A stretch of DNA of 64,000 bases from Circinella umbellata (lineage: Eukaryota > Mucoromycota > Mucoromycetes > Mucorales > Lichtheimiaceae). Below the pieces are notes generated by a model. That model was not told the DNA's origin. It saw only the letters and a list, made by a program, of their open reading frames with translations, and ran no database searches. The position numbers and the translations under genes are program-made. Of the stretch, positions 1 to 11,260 are shown in pieces (positions within the stretch are counted from its first letter, which is position 1; the number at the start of each line of letters is the position of its first letter). The DNA is taken from the NCBI GenBank assembly GCA_025093555.1, contig JAIWNF010000001.1, forward strand, positions 868,001 to 932,000, given 5' to 3'.

Positions 1-1220
1 AAGTCAAGTAAACCTTTCAACATCAATTGGTGTATCAAGTAATAATCTTGGTGTAGCTGCCGGAAGTATATGGGCACCATTAGCTATACAAGCTCAAACA
101 ATGACAGAAGATATTCCTAGATTATTGTTTTGGCAGGTAAATATAATAATTGTTGTCGTCAATCAGTTACTGTATATAACAAATATCAATAATGTTAGAA
201 ATAAAAAAAAAAATGTATATCTTTTATTAGTTCCTATTATGCTTACTAGCACTTGCACTTGTCTATGTTGCATTTAGTCGTCGTCCTGGTGACACCAGTA
301 ATAAAAACAATATGAACAACAACGATGTAACCATGTTAACAACAGCAACTTCATTAAAAATGAATGCATATGATCAAGCCAAAGTTTTATGGTCAAACCG
401 ATCTTTTTTTCATATGTTATTCTCATATGGTGTTGTCAACGGTGGACAATGTGCGTTAATTACATTACTCGCACAAATTTTACTTCCTTCATTTCAAAAC
501 CAAGCGGATGAAGGATATGTTGGATATGTTGGATTTATGATGCTACTTGCTGGTATCCCTGCAAGCTGGATAGTGGGTATTTATTTGGATCGAACATTTC
601 AATATCGAATCACATGCAATGCACTATCTATTCTTAGTTCACTAAGTGTAGCTGGGATATATATTGCTATTGAATTACAATACCTTCCTGCTGTTACTTT
701 CAATTGGTAAGCTACATAAAAAAAAGGAGAAGAAAAAAATATATTCTTTGGTGTATATTATACGAGCCTTTGAACTAATACGGAATAATATGAAATGTCA
801 TGTAGTATTGTTTTTGGAATTGCATCATCAGGTAAAAAAAAATGCGCTTTCTTATTGTTTTGGTGTGAGAATGATATTTAGAAACCTTATAATTGAAGAG
901 ACATAATACGTATTAACCAACTTGCTTTTATCCATAAATGATAATGAAAAAAATCAGCCATTATACCCGCAGTGTTTCAATATGCAAGCGAGCTATATTA
1001 TCCTATTGATGAAAATATACCTGCTGGATACCTTTGTACTGCAAGTAACTTCAGTGGTGTGCTACTCGCTGCAGTGATGGGTTGGACGGAAGATAGCTCA
1101 ACTGTATTTACCATGCGGTTACCTGTACTAGGACTTGTTATTATGACCTTCCTAAGTAATATTTCCATGTTCCGAGTGAATGGACCACTGAAACGGAAAT
1201 TGGAATCGTCTACCACATAA
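1..1220 (+). CDS. FLVCR-like MFS transporter, 3' part (5' end outside window)
   Basis: C-terminal part of a 12-helix major facilitator transporter resembling the FLVCR/DIRC2 group of plasma-membrane metabolite carriers. Exons: 1-136 (frame begins at base 2), 231-706, 806-831, 958-1220, with phases 0, 2 and 1 closing exactly on the TAA. Visible are hydrophobic helices, the interhelical segment GIYLDRTFQYR, and the C-terminal stretch IIPAVFQYASELYYP followed by NIPAGYLCTASNFSG, which matches the FLVCR pattern in which a helix contains FE(F/Y)A(A/S)E..YP. The third exon is only 26 nt. The substrate cannot be told from sequence. The gene is cut by the window edge, so the N-terminal six helices are mostly absent. 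It converges with the thioesterase gene downstream. Confidence 0.8.
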
Positions 1221-1605
1221 ACAAGTCTCATACTAGTATTATATAGAACACCTTGTTATCCTTCTCTATTATTCCTGCTTGTGCTATATATATGATATAT
1301 ATACGTGGTACATTTACAAGATCACCCTATCCCTATTTACTTTTACACAATAATTTAATGTATATAAAAATATGAAATCTAGTTACATTTATTAGAAATA
1401 TTTTTTATAAGTTTTATTAAATAGACTTTAAACAGTCTGCTTCTATGAAATCTAAGATTAATGTAAATGATGGTGTATACGTACGTAATAAATAAAATGC
1501 CTCTTTTTTGCAGGAGTCAGCTGATTGATTGATACATGAATAGTGGAAATACATCAAGTTAAAGTACATTTGTTTCATAAACTATACATGCAAGTAAAAT
1601 AATAT

Positions 1606-3281
1606 TTATGAAGAGGAGGAAGAGGGAGAAGAAGAAGAAGAAGAAGAAGAAGATGTATAGGAAGGATCTTGTTTGCCTAATTGATCCAATAAAAGACGTC
1701 TTGAGTTAACGCCTTGTAAACGTCGACGTTTTCCATCTAACCAGAGCATGGTTTCAGCATATGTCTTTGGTAATATACGGCGAGGTTCAGTTTCCTTGTC
1801 CGTAGCAGCCATGGTGAAATAGAATACATTAGTTGTTTCATGCGTATTTTTCTCGACATCGATTACTTCAGCAACAACTCTGCATTGGAAAGAACGATGA
1901 GGATGTCCTTCCGCATAAATAATTTCACTCTTCAAATTTAATAGCGTACCGACATGAACTGGTTTACGGAAAATAACTTCATCCATGGCTAACAAGTTGG
2001 CGTGACGCGAGTTAAGATACAGAATGGCATCAGCAAAGGCAAGTTCATATGCCCGTCGCATTAAATAACCGCCAAAAATGTTATTATGGATATTACGATC
2101 TTGAGGTTGCATCAAAAAATTACTGTCAATTCTTGTATCTTCCATCCACACGAAATTCTTGGGTAATGGTTTTTTGTCTTCATCATTTGTCATTGGATCA
2201 TGTTCTGCTCCTTTGTATTGCGAATACTGCAAATAAATATCGTGGATTGCTAAACGTTCTTCATGTGTTGGAGGATGACGGCTTAACGTAGTTTCAGAAG
2301 CTCGTTTCTTGCGTGCCTTGTTTGCTTGAGCAAATTCAAACAAACGTTCTTCAGCAGGTGTTTCAGTTCTCAATGGATTGATTTTTGCTGATTTTTTAGT
2401 GACAGAATCAATGGCAACCATAGTAAAACGTGTTGCTAATACAGTATTTGGACCCAATTTACCCAATGCTTCGGGTGTTTTCTTTGGGGGTTTTGTTGCG
2501 TTGTTGACTTCTTTGATTCCTTCTGGGACAATCTCCGCTTTAAGAAAAACTGAGTTTTTTTTTATTTATTTCAATTATCAGTGATTATGTTATGTCAATA
2601 ATAATAAAACATCAAGTTGCAGTGAACAAAAAAAAAAAAGAATATATAATTTTTTTTTACCTTCCATTGAACTTGTACCAACATAAGTGACTTGACCATA
2701 CAATTTATAATCCTCAACAGCTTCAGGTAATAATAAATCGAGTCGATCAACTGAAGCAGTAACGATAGTGACGGGTGGTGAATCGGGATCTCCATTATCA
2801 ATGTACTTATAAGCGATAGCGCCAGCCATAGCGTCCAAGTCTTTTTTTTTAATAACATTAATTATTTAAGTTTACACAGGTTTATTACTCATCACTAATT
2901 GGATCGGCATTATTACTCTCTTATTTATTTACCTTCAAGTAATTTGCCTGTGCGGATACGACCATCCACAAAAATGTACTCTTCTAATAAAGCTGGTGAT
3001 GATTTGAATGGAAGATTCATTTCCATATAACTATCAGACATCTAATAGAAGAAGAAAAAATCATCTCCCCCAAACATTAGTTTTCGTTTACCTCGTGTTT
3101 GTTTGGCATCTATATGTATTTAAAAAACAAAACAAAATAAAAGTTTAATATTTACAGTCTTTTCAACTAATTGACGCGGTTTTTGAGTATTGGATGGTGT
3201 CGTTGGTTTTTGATTTTCTCTTTCCATAACTTTATCCATCCAATAATGAGTTGGACGAACAGAATAAAGTTGGTCTTGAAT

Positions 3282-3313
<32 letters not shown>

Positions 3314-3529
3314 AAACTATATGAGTAAATTAAATTTGCAAGATTATTGACATAAAAATCGTATTTTCCCGGGAAAGGCAAATAAAAAAACTCAACAAGA
3401 CTTACATAGACGTTCCTTGTTGTGTAGCCTTGACTTTGTCATTGAACGTGTTTGCATCATCATTATAGTAGGTTGACGGCATACTAAACGTTGACACGTT
3501 TGCAATAAACGAACTTTCGATTGAATCAT
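1606..3529 (-). CDS. ACOT9-like mitochondrial acyl-CoA thioesterase
   Basis: Double hot-dog acyl-CoA thioesterase that hydrolyses acyl-CoA to free acid and CoA, probably in mitochondria. Six exons on the minus strand: 3529-3406, 3283-3156, 3109-3092, 3041-2933, 2840-2661, 2549-1606, giving 500 residues. The N-terminus (MIQSKVRLLQTCQRLVCRQP) is rich in Arg/Lys without acidic residues, as expected for a presequence. The first hot-dog covers MSDSYMEMNLPF through TYVGTSSMEG and KINPLRTETPAEE; the second has VWMEDTRIDSN, NIHNNIFGGYLMRRAYELA and FPKTY-like PKTYAETMLWLDG. This order and spacing match animal ACOT9. The third exon is an 18-nt microexon coding MPNKHE. The C-terminus ends in a run of about 14 Ser encoded by a GAA repeat on the plus strand. 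The start is supported by the presequence and exact phasing. Confidence 0.9.
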
Positions 3530-3811
3530 TAAAGGGAAAACAGGTGTAAAAAAAGTAAAGAAGGAAGAAATGTGAAAGAGAAAGATAGGAATATCAAATA
3601 CACCCCCAAAAAAATTATAAAGAATAAAATAAACCCATCCTTTTTGGTGAGCGGACTTTGCTAATTTTTTTACTCCATGCTGTAACCGGTCTTTGGTAAT
3701 GATGATATGGTGGACTTTTTTTTTTGTTGTTAGACGCTTTATTTCTTATATTAATAGTAGCTTTTATTACTATTACTAGTAGCACTACTACTACTACTAT
3801 TACGAACATAA
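3530..3811. promoter_or_regulatory. Shared divergent promoter interval
   Basis: 282 bp separate the start codons of the head-to-head thioesterase and FG-GAP genes. It holds purine-rich runs and an imperfect ACT/AGT triplet repeat (about 3763-3800). No clear TATA box is positioned for both genes. The promoter role is inferred from geometry only. Confidence 0.5.
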
Positions 3812-5524
3812 ATGCTTAGTCACGAAAAATTATGGGAACGAAAACTTGACGATCCTATTAATTGTTTGGAAGTTGGAAAACCCTTTTTAGAAGAGCTTAG
3901 TGAAGAAAATGACATTCTCATTGGAACAACAGCAGGACGCGTTCTTATTCTTAATCAAGACAAAGTAAATTTTTTACATTTATGTGGGAGGAGGGAGAGG
4001 AGCAAGAAAATATTTCCATGACTTTCTTTCTCATTTCTGGTTATTTGATTAGCCACCCGAAGTACTTTTAGAAACTAAAGGTGGATCTGTTCAGGCACTT
4101 CAACTTTATGATCTAACTGGTCAACGTGCTCTTGATCTGGTTGTTGGGGATTCCGATGGTGTAATTACCATGTTTTCAAGACAGCAGATTCTTAGTAAAC
4201 AAGAAATAGGAACAGCTGTTACAACAATCGATATTTTTAAAGATTTGGGTATAAAAAAAATGTTATATGGATATGAGGGAGGGGCGAAAAAAAAAGTTGT
4301 ATCATTAAATTACCTTGATATATGATACTCAAATGACATTTATAGATCAAGGTTATGAAATAATTGCAGGTGGTATGAATGGAACAGTTACAGGCTTTCA
4401 ACCACATGAAATATTTTGGTCACTTAAAGTTGCGGAAGAATCCGCTAAAATTGCTACCTTGCATATGGTATAAATATAACATTTGGGAGGGGGGGCTACT
4501 CGGGTGGAAAAGGCTACTGGCGAGAAGTCAGGATTTATGCATGAATTTTATGCCATGATGTACTCGTCATAATGAAATGAAATCTTTTTTTCTCGCGTAT
4601 TAGAAAGGCCGACGATCTCCATATATTCATTGTATCCTAGCAACCACATTGAATGATCCATTTGGACAATCCATGGCAGTATTATTAGTATGTGATGGTT
4701 GGCAATTTGTTCATTTTCTTCGAGGAAGTAATCGGATCTTATCATTACGTGTTCCTACTGTAATTTGTTCCGTAAGTTTTTTTCTTCTTCTATATTTACC
4801 CGGATATTCTTTTTATTGCATGAAATATTGCTAAATTGTATTCCACTCCCACCCCCTGTTTTTTATTTGTCCGATAATATAGATGGCTGCTGGTAGATTT
4901 TTAACTCATGAAATTGCACACCGATACAGCAAGAAGGATCCAACAAAACCTAAAACAATTTCCGATTTAGACAAGGCACACAAAGATAAACAAGTGTTGA
5001 TGGCAGGAGAAGATGGGTGTGTTTATGTTATGATAAATTATGAGGTAAGAAAAAGAAATAGAAGGGGGTGATGAGATAATGTACATAAAATTCTTTTGGA
5101 AGAACTTACTAAAGCGACTAGCTGTATATTATTAATTTAGATTCATCAATTATTCAATGTTGGATTCCGATTAACTAAGATTATCGGTTTTAAACCTTCA
5201 TTTTTTAAAGAAGATGAACCAGATTTAGTAATCTGTGTAGGCTATGCAAATAAAGCACTCGTATATCGTGGTGATAAAGTAAGTAGCCCAGCGATTAATC
5301 TTTTTTCTTGGCCTTATACATGTATACGACTAGATTATCTAATCAAGATAACTCCTCTTTCCATATATGTATAGCGAATATCCGAGATTACTACAACAGA
5401 TTGGCCTCATAATGTAACGGTAGGAGATGTAAACGCAGATGGTCAAGATGAATTAATTTTAGGATTACTGGATCAAACAGTACAAGTTTATCGATGGATC
5501 AAAACAGAAGAAAGTTTGGTATAA
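3812..5524 (+). CDS. FG-GAP/beta-propeller repeat protein, distantly ITFG2/kaptin-like
   Basis: Seven exons: 3812-3964, 4053-4248, 4346-4467, 4604-4771, 4883-5044, 5141-5278, 5375-5524; 362 residues. The protein consists of propeller-like repeats, each ending in a short strand that reads 'ILIGTTAGRVLIL', 'DLVVGDSDGVITMF', 'EIIAGGMNGTVTGF', 'QVLMAGEDGCVYVM', 'DLVICVGYANKALVY' and 'ELILGLLDQTVQVYRW'. The last blade carries the FG-GAP-type DVNADGQDELILG, an integrin-alpha-like calcium loop. Such repeats occur in ITFG2 and kaptin (KICSTOR complex, amino-acid signalling to TORC1) and in BBS proteins. Order and length do not let me assign one family. No signal peptide or membrane segment is visible, so a cytosolic scaffold is likely. 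Confidence 0.75.
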
Positions 5525-6401
5525 TGGCATATTAGTCTTAAAGCTAACAAAAGAGAGTTATGCTTTTATTATACGAAAAGGAAACATAAACAAGCTTATA
5601 ACTGGGCACCTGTCCATTGAACCCGACAAAAAAAATCTTTTAGCCTCGATGAATTCCAATTCATTTGTTTAAACTCTTTTTTTTTCTTAAACACAAGGCC
5701 AGACTTTTCTTTCTCTTTTTTTTTCTCTTTCTGATTTTCTCTTCAGTTGATACCCACTTTTGCTTTTTTCTTGTATTTTATAATATTATATTCGGCCTGC
5801 TACTGACAGGTCTGTCTTTTGACCAGAATTTATTTGTCTCTGTCAGCTATTCAGCAAACTGCGGCTCTTTCATAACATTCTTTGGTACAAGAAATGTGTT
5901 ATACACTATTATTGGACTAGTCACTATTCTTATTTTACAATATCTTTGTTACGTAACAAGAACGAAAAATAAAAGGAACTTGGAAAAAGAAAAATCAATA
6001 AGCTGAATCGTTCTTTCTACGATTTTAAATGTATTCGTGTGTGCTAGCTTTATTTACAAGGAAAAGAACAATCCCTAAAAAAATTTCAGACGATATTGTT
6101 CTACGTACAAGGTTATTATTACTGGTTGAAGTTATGTACTTTCCACAGCATGCTTCAATTACCTAGCTTCAAGCATTGTATCCCTTCTTGCTGATGTTAC
6201 TATTATGTAAGAACAGTGATGTACTCATTTAATGCATTAGGCTATTCGTTTTCAGCAGGGTATGTGTATTTTCCATTTGTTGTTTTTTACATTTTACATC
6301 ATTGATAATAACAATGAAAATACAATACGTAACAGTAGCTTAGTTGGGAGAAATATCACACAGTGATAAAGCTATTTATAAAACAACTGGCTTGATTAAT
6401 T

Positions 6402-6439
<38 letters not shown>

Positions 6440-8640
6440 CGTAATGATAAAAAAACAGAGCTAGCAGCAAGACAAGCAGGCAAGCTGAAATAAAGCAACT
6501 TTTCTCTTTAACAGTAATTGATTCCAATCTTCAAAAAATGTGTTGCGATTGGGTTTAGACTTTATTATAGTTATAAAGTGAAGAGTTTATGTTTTATAAT
6601 TCAGCTATTTATGAAATGACATATACGTAAAGAAGTAAAATCTTATATCGAGTGTTCCGAATGTTTAATTTTATGCTAAGAGTACGAAAAAGAGTTAGTT
6701 GTGTAATATACATGTACAACATAACTAAAATTATGGGATATGCTTTATACGTATAGCTACAATTAATTAACCAATCTTCACAAGGCAACAGAAATCTAGA
6801 GCTTTTTGTTTCATCAGTCGTCGCCATTTATAAAATCTAACGTAATATATTTTACTGTTAAGATAAGCAACTGCTAGATATTTCCAACTATAAAAAGGCT
6901 TAATATAATACAAGAGAATCGCTATACTATTTACCTCACGTATCCCTGATAAGTCAAATCTTTATAAAACAAGTCAGCTTTATAAGTACGTTGTCTCTTC
7001 TTATTAGACACACTGTTTGTGAATCTTCTTTCCAGGGCCAGATCTACAGTAGCTTGGTTCATAAGTAGCTATTTTTCAAAGATGACATGATCACGTAACT
7101 TTTTGAATAAACATTCTGATAGTCGTACTATCGATATTTTATTTCTGGGTATACGGAAACATAAATCTTGCCAATCATTATGTAAGGTTTTCCTCTATAA
7201 ACAGACCACTGGATAATATACAGCTATATATATAACACCATCTAATATCATTCTTATGCCTGGTTTTCTAAAACTGACTTTGTTGCGATGCTTTCTATAT
7301 TTCAATAGTGTATTGAATCCATATTGCACCAATTGTATATCTAACAGCCGTGTCAAATGTGTTAAAGATCATACGTAGGCTATCATCAATTTTATTTAAT
7401 GGCCCTTCTTCCTTCAAATACAATGATATCAAGTTGTCGCTCAATCGATTAGTATCTATATGATGGTATAATACGTAAGACAGAAATAATTTCAATCTAA
7501 ACTTTCGTTATGTATGTTGGAAAATATAGCTGTTATTAAGCTATGACATTTTTACTGCTTCAGTGTAATTGCTATCAGTTTTAGAGGGGTATGGTACAGT
7601 AAATTGTTCTAATTATTGATAGTGCAAATATGTAATAATATATAGTAAACCGTTGATATTAACACAATAGCAAAGTTGTCATAATTCAATATACATTTAT
7701 GAAACTATTTACATATACGTTTCTTTTAGTGCTCCATTGTGTATATGGGCTATTTTCAGTGAATATATAACTGAATCTTAATATATTTACTGTACTAAAA
7801 AAGTATCCATTGATCAGTCTATGGTGCCATTTGAAAACTTGAAATTATAGACATAATTGAGTATCTCTTCTTTGTTGTGCGGGTGTGACAGAGCGACCGA
7901 TGCTTGTTGCTGATATATTGAAAAATATATCTGGATGAATGGTAACTGTTTCACTTGCAAGCATTTTTTCTTGGACATGTCGGCGGGAACTTCGAAAAAT
8001 CCCCAAGACACTATTAGCTATTATAAACTACAACAAGTTAAACCCGTTGCTACACAGAGCAATTTTATTTTATAAAAATAAAATAAAAATACATAAATAA
8101 AAGCAATATCACTGTTACTACTCAAAAAAACTGAAAATTCTATATACCCGGGTTCGTTGTTTGAGTAATCCTGTTTTCTACGGTGGGCAACGGCTAAATA
8201 TTTTTCTGAAACATGCTATATGCGGAGTAGGGTATTTCTTATATTTGGCGAATTTTTCTTCAAATACCAAAGTCAAAAAAACCGAAAAGTAGGGTGTCTT
8301 ACTACTTGTACACAATTATTATTAAACTTCGTTATCTACATGTATAAAACAAGAATATTAAAGTACATATATATGAAGTGATGGGAGCATATATACTATT
8401 TGAGTCACTATAACTAAAGTCCCTTGGAAAAAATGAGTCAGAAAAAAAAACTTTACGATCTCCACAAAAATTGAGGCAGTTTTTCCTCTCTATCACCCCC
8501 CCATGCCAGTTGCGAGATTTACTCCGATAAACTTTATACCAGAAAAGTTCATTTACACACAGAAAAAAAAAATTAAATAAAATCAGAAATATTTTACACT
8601 TCTTCTTTTCTTTTTTTTTCTTCACTTTATTTTTTCAAAT
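5525..8640. other. Gene-poor interval with low-complexity DNA and short decayed frames
   Basis: About 3.1 kb without a gene I can support. It is very AT-rich, with T tracts at 5680-5740 and 8590-8635. The reading frames present (for example 5665-6006 plus; 6609-6827, 7295-7495 and 7814-8011 minus) are short, have no recognisable motif and do not join through plausible introns. The pyrimidine tract just before 8641 is typical of a fungal promoter or 5' leader for the downstream gene. Confidence 0.5.
6402..6439. repeat. GTA triplet microsatellite
   Basis: Twelve to thirteen uninterrupted GTA units in non-coding DNA. It is a simple-sequence repeat and is likely length-variable between strains. 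Confidence 0.95.
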
Positions 8641-9912
8641 ATGTCTTGTTCTACACAAAAGCCCAAGCCTTCTCACTTTATTACTACAGCTGACTACACT
8701 GCCGAACAGTTGCTCGATCTTGTAAATCGCGCCATTCAGTTCAAGGTCGAGTCAAAGTATAACCACCCACAACCTCGTACCGAACGACCTTTGGCTGGCA
8801 AAACTATGGCATTGCTTTTCTCCAAACGTTCTACACGTACTCGTGTCGCTACCGAAACTGCTACTGCTTACCTTGGTAATATATCATTTTTTTTTCTTTT
8901 TGCATTATCGATGCGTTTTTCTCAATTTTTTTTTTTTTTTACAAATATATGCATGACTCATAAAATATGTATTTGATGTATATAGGTGGTCATGCCATGT
9001 TTTTGGGTGGTCAAGATATTCAATTGGGTGTTAACGAATCATTATTGGATACTTCTCGTGTTGTTAGCTCAATGGTTGATGGTATTATGGCCCGTGTTGG
9101 TGGCCACGAAGAAATTGAGGTAGGTTGTTTTAGATTCGGTTGTGTGATGTGAGGTGATGTGGATATAAAAGGCAAAAATTGATAGATGACAGTGTTTGTA
9201 GTGCAATCTGTGTGAATGAGGAATTGATCTTCTGATATTTTTTTTTTGATAGACTCTTGCCAAAGAAAGCGCAGTCCCAGTAATTAATGCACTTTCCGAC
9301 AAGTACCATCCTACTCAAATTTTGGCTGATTTAATGACCATTCACGAATTTATCCATCACCGTAACAACAATGTCGCTGGCCAATATTCAGCACATACAC
9401 AACATCCTCGCGAAACATTAAAGGGACTCAAGGTCGCATGGGTTGGTGATGCTAACAACATTTTACAAGAAATTCTTGTTGCTTTCCCCAAGGTCGGTAT
9501 CAGTGTTGCAGCAGCTGCTCCCGCAGGTTATACTTGTGATGAAGATGTCATTGCTATCGCTCAAGCTGATGCCGCCAAGACTGGTGCTACTGTCTTACTC
9601 ACCACTAAACCAGAAGAAGCCGTTAAGGATGCTGATATTATTGTCACTGATACTTGGATTTCTATGGGTCAAGAAGAAGAAAAGGCCAAACGTTTGGCAG
9701 AATTTGCTGGTTACCAAGTAACCATGGATTTGGCTAAGCGTGGTGGTGCTAAGCCTAACTGGGTGTTTATGCACTGCTTACCTCGTAAGCCTGAAGAAGT
9801 GGATGATGAAGTATTTTATTCTGAACGTTCTCTTGTTTTCCCTGAAGCAGAGAACCGAAAATGGACTATCTTGTCCGTAATTGATGCCTTGTTGGTTCGA
9901 GGTGGTATTTAA
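8641..9912 (+). CDS. OTC: Ornithine carbamoyltransferase
   Basis: Converts ornithine and carbamoyl phosphate to citrulline in arginine synthesis (EC 2.1.3.3). Exons 8641-8875, 8986-9119, 9253-9912; 342 residues, the usual length for the mature enzyme. The carbamoyl-phosphate site is seen as SKRSTRTR (residues 61-68) and HPTQ (142-145). The ornithine side has DTWISMG and the signature [15 protein letters not shown] starting near residue 297. The first residues ([20 protein letters not shown]) show no arginine-rich mitochondrial presequence, and no in-frame ATG lies just upstream. The product may therefore be cytosolic as in budding yeast, unlike the mitochondrial enzyme of Neurospora and animals. 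A T/C-rich leader precedes the ATG. Confidence 0.96.
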
Positions 9913-9958
9913 ACAACACTATTATTAAATAGTAAATAATAATAAGAGTAAAAAAATC

Positions 9959-9964
9959 AATAAA
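9959..9964 (+). terminator. Poly(A) signal AATAAA after OTC
   Basis: AATAAA lies about 50 nt after the stop codon, a normal distance for a fungal polyadenylation signal. The motif is common by chance in DNA this AT-rich. Confidence 0.4.
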
Positions 9965-11260
9965 AATAGAATATAAATATACATACATACACACGCATAC
10001 GCGCAAACATATATTCGATTCTATGTAAATATTTTCATCTATAATAAAAAAATTTATCCTTCATCATTATTCTTAATCAGGTTGTTAACAAATTTCGTAC
10101 TTGACTTTTTTTTTAAAAAGCGCAATAATGGTGGATCACTCTTCTCCGCGCGCATTCTCTTGGTAGACATCATTCTATCTTTTTGTAATAGTAAAGTGTA
10201 ATAAAAGAACAGTTTTGCCTTTCCGGCAAAAATTTTAAAATTGTACAAAATATTAAATGCGGTCAACTGTGATTTGTATCGTGGCTTGGACGGTATGGTG
10301 ATCAACTGTGATGCTATTATATTGATGGTTACAATAACAAACATTAGTGTTTATTGTTGTGTTGCAGCAGTCTTGGTTGTTAGTGTTATTTCAAACATTA
10401 TTGAAAAGAGTAATTATTATAGTGACATCCCACTTTAATAGTCATTCTTTTCTTTTATCATGACTTTCATTTTTATATTCTGCCCAGAAAAGCACACTAC
10501 CGAACCAAAACTTTTATCTTTGTGCGATTCGTTTACAAAAAAAGTTTTGACAAACAACCAAAGAATATCACTTATACTGTCTTTGATTAAGTCATCAAAA
10601 ATACAACATACATTCAAACTTGATTTTCTACTTTTTTTTTTCTTGTCAAAAGATATCGTAGTTGGCTCAAAATACTGGATTTCTTGAAAGTAAGTTCCTT
10701 ATATATGTTCCTGGTACTTGACACATTTAAAATTCATGCTGGATATTACAGAAAGCTGTGAAAACTCAGAAAAGTACGTCAACTTACTATATGCTTTAAT
10801 AGATAGTAAAAATTGAAGAGTATGGAAGCCGACATTATACGTAGTCAACAAGAATGAACAGTATTGCAACGAAAGCTGATTAACATAGATATATTGAACT
10901 TATAGTAACAGATCGAGAATAATTCTCTCCATGCGACCTATTTACTTCAAAATGTATTTAGAATGATACCACAGCAACAATATGAAGAAAACCTTTAACT
11001 ATCGATCTTCTTTTTTTTCGTTTCTTATTAAACAAAGTATATTGAGTTGTATTGAAACGTGTCAGAATAGAGACTTGCTGATTTTACCTAATAGTTCTTC
11101 TCACATGCAAGCACAAATACAAACACTTCTACGAGAAATCGCCTGATTTTTTTTTTTTTTGCGCCGTTAAATCCATCTCAATAAAAACGCCGTTTTTCTT
11201 CTTTTCCTTTCACTAGTTTCTAACCTTCTTTTTTTTTTACAAATTCTTTTTGGAAAAGAA
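9965..11260. other. Intergenic interval, no gene supported
   Basis: About 1.3 kb of AT-rich DNA between the OTC and demethylase genes. A minus-strand frame (10344-10054) and two overlapping plus frames (10241-10687) show no motif. The 3' part (11150-11250) carries T/C tracts typical of promoter and leader sequence for the next gene. Confidence 0.5.

Noticed and set aside
5665..6006. Plus-strand frame of 113 codons with hydrophobic stretches
   Set aside because: Hydrophobicity comes from T tracts; the start region is pure Phe/Leu low complexity and nothing is conserved.
6402..6439. Regular short repeat considered as a CRISPR-like array
   Set aside because: It is a pure trinucleotide microsatellite without spacers, in a eukaryotic genome.
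10054..10344. Minus-strand frame ending RMRAEKSDPPLLRFLKKK
   Set aside because: Short, overlapping plus-strand frames of equal quality, no motif and no neighbouring exons that phase with it.
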